The position numbers were made by a program, and so were the translations under genes. Source: Spirochaetales bacterium (GTDB lineage Bacteria > Spirochaetota > Spirochaetia > ARS1246). Taken from it: 9,341 bases of DNA. How positions within the stretch are numbered: position 1 is the first letter of the stretch; each line of letters begins with the position of its first letter. Positions 7,200 to 9,341 of the stretch are shown here, piece by piece. The notes under the pieces are model-generated. The model had not been told where the DNA came from, made no database searches, and was given only the letters and a program-made list of their open reading frames with translations. The stretch is taken from positions 1 to 9,341 of the forward strand of contig JAFGHN010000308.1 in the NCBI GenBank assembly GCA_016930115.1, given 5' to 3'.

Positions 7200-8765
7200 C
7201 TACCGCTGGCCTTTGAACTGTTTGGCGTTGATATCATGCTTTGCCGTCCTCAATCCCATGACCCGCTCGGTGATTCCCAGGAAACGCGCCGCTTTCGCCA
7301 TGTTGCCCTTGGCCGATTTGAGTGCGTCGAGCAGCAGTTCCCGTTCAAGATTGCCAAGGGCCTCGTCAAGAGTGCTGTGAAGCTGCGTGCCGGTGGATTC
7401 GGCTGTCTGCAGGGTCGGCGGCAGGTGATGGCCGTGAATGACGTCGTCGCTGCTCAGGAGGGTCGCCCTCTCTATACAATTCTCGAGCTCTCTGACGTTA
7501 CCTGGCCAATGGTAGTTCATGAGTAGCTCGATTGCAGGCGTCGTAATCCTTTTTATCGACTTGTCGAACTGTTTACCGTATTTCTCCGCAAAATGGTCCG
7601 CGAGAAGCGTGATATCGCTCTTTCGCTCCCGTAAGGGCGGGATGTGAATGGGGAACACGTTCAGCCGGTAATACAGGTCCTCTCTGAACTTCGCAGTCTC
7701 AACAAGGTGCTCAAGGTTCTGATTGGTCGCCGTTATCACCCGGACATTGGTCCGGATTGTCTCGTTTCCACCCACTCGTTCGAACTCCTTTTCCTGCAGG
7801 ACACGCAGAAGCTTTACCTGCGTTGTGGGTGACAGGTCACCTATCTCATCGAGAAAGATCGTTCCGCCGTTTGCGCGCTCGAACCGCCCTTTCCGCATCG
7901 AAATGGCGCCGGTGAATGCGCCTTTTTCATGGCCGAACAGCTCGCTCTCTATGATCGTCTCCGGAAGCGCCGCGCAGTTGACCTTGATAAACGGGCGTTC
8001 CGCGCGGTGGCTGTTGTAATGAAGGGCATGGGCTACAAGTTCCTTTCCCGTTCCACTCTCTCCCCTGATGAGGACAGTCGCATCGCTTTTCGAGACCTGC
8101 GCAATGAGATCGAAAACTTCCTGCATTGCGCGGGAGTTGCCGATGATATTCGAGGGGCTGAAACGGTCCTTGAGCTTCGCCTGGAGCCTGTTGTTTTCCT
8201 CCAACAGGCGCTGGCGTTCTTCCTGGACCTCCCGGCGCAGTTTCACGGCCTGGGCGATCATCGACACGAGTATGGACAGCAGCCGCACGTCTTCGTCCAG
8301 ATCCATCTGACTTGAAAACGGCCGGTCGCAGCTCAAGGCCCCGATTGTCTCTTTTCCGAGTCTTATGGGAACGCAGATGAACGACATCTTCCGCTTCTCC
8401 GTCGCTTCTCTCGCTCCCGTCCGGTTCAAGAACGTTGGATCTTCGGCGATATTCGGGATCACCATCGGTTTGCCGGTTTGCACCACTTTGCCGGTGATAC
8501 CCTCTCCCAGCCGGTAACGTCCGCGTTCCCGCTGGCTGTCGGAGAGCCCATACGCGGCCTCGATCGATATTTCGTTCGTTTGTCTGTTGAGCAGCGTGAT
8601 GGTGCCGCGTTCGAGACCCATCTGATCGGCTATCGCCTTGAGGACAGGGCTGATCACCTGCTGGAGGTCGATGCTACCGTCGAGCAACTGGCTCACCTCG
8701 AAGAGGAGGGCAAATTCACCGACTTTTCTTCTGTAATGTATCTTGTCTTCTCTCACTTCCTGCAT
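7200..8765 (-). CDS. nifA: NifA-like sigma-54 enhancer-binding activator (GAF-AAA+-HTH)
   Basis: This 521-residue protein activates sigma-54 promoters by ATP-driven remodelling of RNA polymerase. It has an N-terminal GAF sensor (about 30-175), a short coiled linker rich in E, R, L and Q (about 177-200), an AAA+ domain (205-440) and a C-terminal Fis-type helix-turn-helix (about 486-510). Visible motifs are Walker A GESGTGKE (235-242), the sigma-54-contacting GAFTGA loop (282-287), Walker B GTIFLDEIGD (301-310), REDLYYRLNVFP (361-372) and HWPGNVRELENC (419-430). The C-terminus, LLLDALKSAKGNMAKAARFL then GITERVMGLR, is strikingly NifA-like, which is why nifA is offered rather than a generic regulator. 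The cysteine-rich linker of oxygen-sensitive NifA is absent. An AAGGGA lies 4 bases before the ATG. It precedes glnE by 3 bp, which supports a nitrogen-control role. No nif structural gene is in view, so the target genes are inferred. Confidence 0.8.
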   Translation of the reverse strand: MQEVREDKIHYRRKVGEFALLFEVSQLLDGSIDLQQVISPVLKAIADQMGLERGTITLLNRQTNEISIEAAYGLSDSQRERGRYRLGEGITGKVVQTGKPMVIPNIAEDPTFLNRTGAREATEKRKMSFICVPIRLGKETIGALSCDRPFSSQMDLDEDVRLLSILVSMIAQAVKLRREVQEERQRLLEENNRLQAKLKDRFSPSNIIGNSRAMQEVFDLIAQVSKSDATVLIRGESGTGKELVAHALHYNSHRAERPFIKVNCAALPETIIESELFGHEKGAFTGAISMRKGRFERANGGTIFLDEIGDLSPTTQVKLLRVLQEKEFERVGGNETIRTNVRVITATNQNLEHLVETAKFREDLYYRLNVFPIHIPPLRERKSDITLLADHFAEKYGKQFDKSIKRITTPAIELLMNYHWPGNVRELENCIERATLLSSDDVIHGHHLPPTLQTAESTGTQLHSTLDEALGNLERELLLDALKSAKGNMAKAARFLGITERVMGLRTAKHDINAKQFKGQR

Positions 8766-8805
8766 ACTGTCCCTTCAGAATCGTCACATTACCGCCGTTG
8801 CACGG

Positions 8806-8834
8806 TTTACATGCACGCGAAAATATAGTAAAAT
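8806..8834 (+). promoter_or_regulatory. candidate distal rightward sigma-70 promoter
   Basis: TTTACA (8806-8811) is followed after 17 bases by TAAAAT (8829-8834). Transcription would start near 8841 and run toward tRNA-Thr with a leader of about 150 bases. Its -10 overlaps the -10 of the leftward nifA promoter by 2 bp. The region is AT-rich, so a chance match is possible. Confidence 0.35.
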
Positions 8835-8855
8835 ACTACAGATTTGTAGGTATTT
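8826..8855. repeat. nested dyads in the nifA promoter (candidate operator)
   Basis: Two overlapping inverted repeats lie here. TAGTA-AAA-TACTA (8826-8838) is perfect. AAATACTACA (8831-8840), GATT, then TGTAGGTATTT (8845-8855) is symmetric except for one extra G at 8850. They cover the -10 and spacer of the leftward promoter, which is where a repressor would act. No known regulator consensus is recognised. Confidence 0.5.
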
Positions 8856-8861
8856 GGGCAA
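8833..8861 (-). promoter_or_regulatory. candidate sigma-70 promoter for nifA-glnE
   Basis: On the minus strand TTGCCC (8861-8856) is followed after 17 bases by TAGTAT (8838-8833), giving a leader of about 60 bases before the ATG at 8765. No convincing -24/-12 (GG-N10-GC) sigma-54 promoter and no TGT-N10-ACA NifA site was found upstream, so the operon does not look self-activated. Confidence 0.45.
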
Positions 8862-8941
8862 GTTTCGTAGTCACAAGGAAAAATTGTTCCCGCAATGCAT
8901 CGCAGCAATACAAAAAAAACTGTGCCAAGTAGCTATTGCTA

Positions 8942-8970
8942 TTGACAAAAAGGGCCTTTTTTGCTAATTT
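8942..8970 (+). promoter_or_regulatory. strong sigma-70 promoter of the tRNA-Thr/rpmG/tRNA-Trp unit
   Basis: A perfect TTGACA (8942-8947) is followed after 17 bases by TAATTT (8965-8970), and the tRNA begins 20 bases beyond the -10. This is the best promoter in the window, as expected for a stable-RNA operon. The spacer holds a near-perfect palindrome, AAAAAGG-G-CCTTTTT (8947-8961). An A-run lies upstream at about 8910-8918. Confidence 0.75.
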
Positions 8971-8990
8971 TGCAGCTCTGTTTCTTTATC

Positions 8991-9063
8991 GCCCTTGTAG
9001 CTCAGTCGGCAGAGCACCTCCATGGTAAGGAGGGGGTCATCGGTTCAAGTCCGATCGAGGGCT
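8991..9063 (+). tRNA. tRNA-Thr (anticodon GGT)
   Basis: The 73 bases fold into a full cloverleaf. The acceptor stem pairs GCCCTTG with CGAGGGC (one G-T pair), and the D stem pairs GCTC with GAGC. The anticodon stem CCTCC/GGAGG encloses loop ATGGTAA with anticodon GGT, and the T stem ATCGG/CCGAT encloses TTCAAGT. The discriminator base is T, and the CCA end is not encoded. It directly follows the strong promoter and lies 35 bases before rpmG. Confidence 0.95.
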
Positions 9064-9098
9064 TAACTGATTAGTATAACCTAAGGAGAACGCGTTCA

Positions 9099-9275
9099 AT
9101 GGCAAAACAAAAAAAAGGCAATATCGAAATAGTGGGTTTGAAGTGTTCCGAGTGCAACCAGCAGAACTACGTTACCAAGAAGAACCGGCGCAATATCGAA
9201 GGGAAACTGGAGTTCAAGAAATACTGCAAGTTTGACAGAAAGCACACTTTGCACGTTGAGACCAAGCTCAAATAG
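9099..9275 (+). CDS. rpmG: 50S ribosomal protein L33
   Basis: This 58-residue basic protein of the large ribosomal subunit begins MAKQKKGNIEIVG. It carries the L33 hallmarks KCSECNQQNYVTKKNRRN (15-32), KLEFKKYC (36-43) and RKHTLHVETK (47-56). The zinc-ribbon positions are C16, C19 and C43, with Asp at 46 where the four-cysteine form has its last Cys. This CxxD variant is familiar in related L33 proteins. AAGGAG lies 10 bases before the ATG. The gene sits between tRNA-Thr and tRNA-Trp, as in the conserved region leading to secE-nusG in many bacteria. Confidence 0.96.
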   Translation: MAKQKKGNIEIVGLKCSECNQQNYVTKKNRRNIEGKLEFKKYCKFDRKHTLHVETKLK

Positions 9276-9281
9276 TCAACT

Positions 9282-9341
9282 AGGCCAGTAGCTCCAATGG
9301 CTAGAGCGCCGGTCTCCAAAACCGGATGTTGTAGGTTCGAA
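9282..9341 (+). tRNA. tRNA-Trp (anticodon CCA), 3' end cut by window edge
   Basis: Sixty bases are visible. The acceptor 5' strand is AGGCCAG, the D stem pairs GCTC with GAGC, and the anticodon stem CCGGT/ACCGG encloses loop CTCCAAA with anticodon CCA. The T arm begins GTAGG TTCGA and then the window ends. It starts 6 bases after the rpmG stop. In many bacteria secE and nusG follow this gene. Confidence 0.93.

Noticed and set aside
8947..8962. AAAAAGGGCCTTTTTT read as an intrinsic terminator
   Set aside because: The symmetric arms leave almost no loop, and the sequence sits between a perfect -35 and a good -10, so a promoter spacer is the better reading.
8743..8967. 74-residue open frame upstream of tRNA-Thr
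   Set aside because: It begins inside the nifA coding region and runs through an AT-rich promoter region with no ribosome binding site or family resemblance.
8766..8990. sigma-54 promoter or NifA upstream site in front of nifA-glnE
   Set aside because: No GG-N10-GC pair with acceptable flanks and no TGT-N10-ACA was found on either strand.
9225..9239. Asp in place of the fourth zinc-ribbon cysteine of L33
   Set aside because: The CxxD form is familiar among L33 proteins of related bacteria, so it is a normal variant rather than a lesion.

Overview
The window looks like ordinary chromosome from a Gram-negative bacterium of deltaproteobacterial (Desulfobacterota) type, possibly an anaerobe. 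This is inferred from a GAF-type NifA-like sigma-54 activator, a glutamine synthetase adenylyltransferase, a LarA-type (nickel pincer racemase) protein and mid-range GC. No 16S gene or other decisive taxonomic marker is present.

Layout. Positions 1-637 (minus strand) carry hisI followed by the start of hisG, which runs off the left edge; the two overlap by 4 bp. A 140-bp divergent region (638-777) separates them from a tight plus-strand trio: a LarA-superfamily protein (778-2031), the rRNA/tRNA 2'-O-methyltransferase-family gene trmJ (2034-2792) and a YigZ/IMPACT-family gene (2789-3391). These are 2 bp apart and 4 bp overlapping respectively, so they probably form one operon. After a 34-bp convergent gap comes a minus-strand operon read from right to left: a nifA-like activator (8765-7200), then a very large glnE (7196-3426) that begins 3 bp after it. 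A 225-bp regulatory region (8766-8990) separates this from a plus-strand translation cluster: tRNA-Thr(GGT), rpmG and the start of tRNA-Trp(CCA), cut by the right edge.

How the genes work together. HisI and HisG are two steps of histidine synthesis. NifA and GlnE both belong to nitrogen control (transcription of nitrogen-fixation or assimilation genes, and reversible adenylylation of glutamine synthetase), and their coupling is the clearest functional theme. The GlnE here has about 310 extra N-terminal residues resembling two ACT-like domains, as in the C-terminus of GlnD, and an Asp-to-Glu change in the N-terminal (deadenylylating) active-site motif. The right-hand genes are part of the common tRNA/rpmG/tRNA-Trp/secE/nusG neighbourhood, but without tuf.

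The best candidates for something new are the ACT-GlnE fusion, the LarA homologue of unknown substrate, and two compact divergent promoter regions: one in which a single palindromic -35 hexamer may serve both directions, and one with overlapping -10 boxes sitting on nested dyads. No mobile element, CRISPR array, phage gene or defence system was seen.
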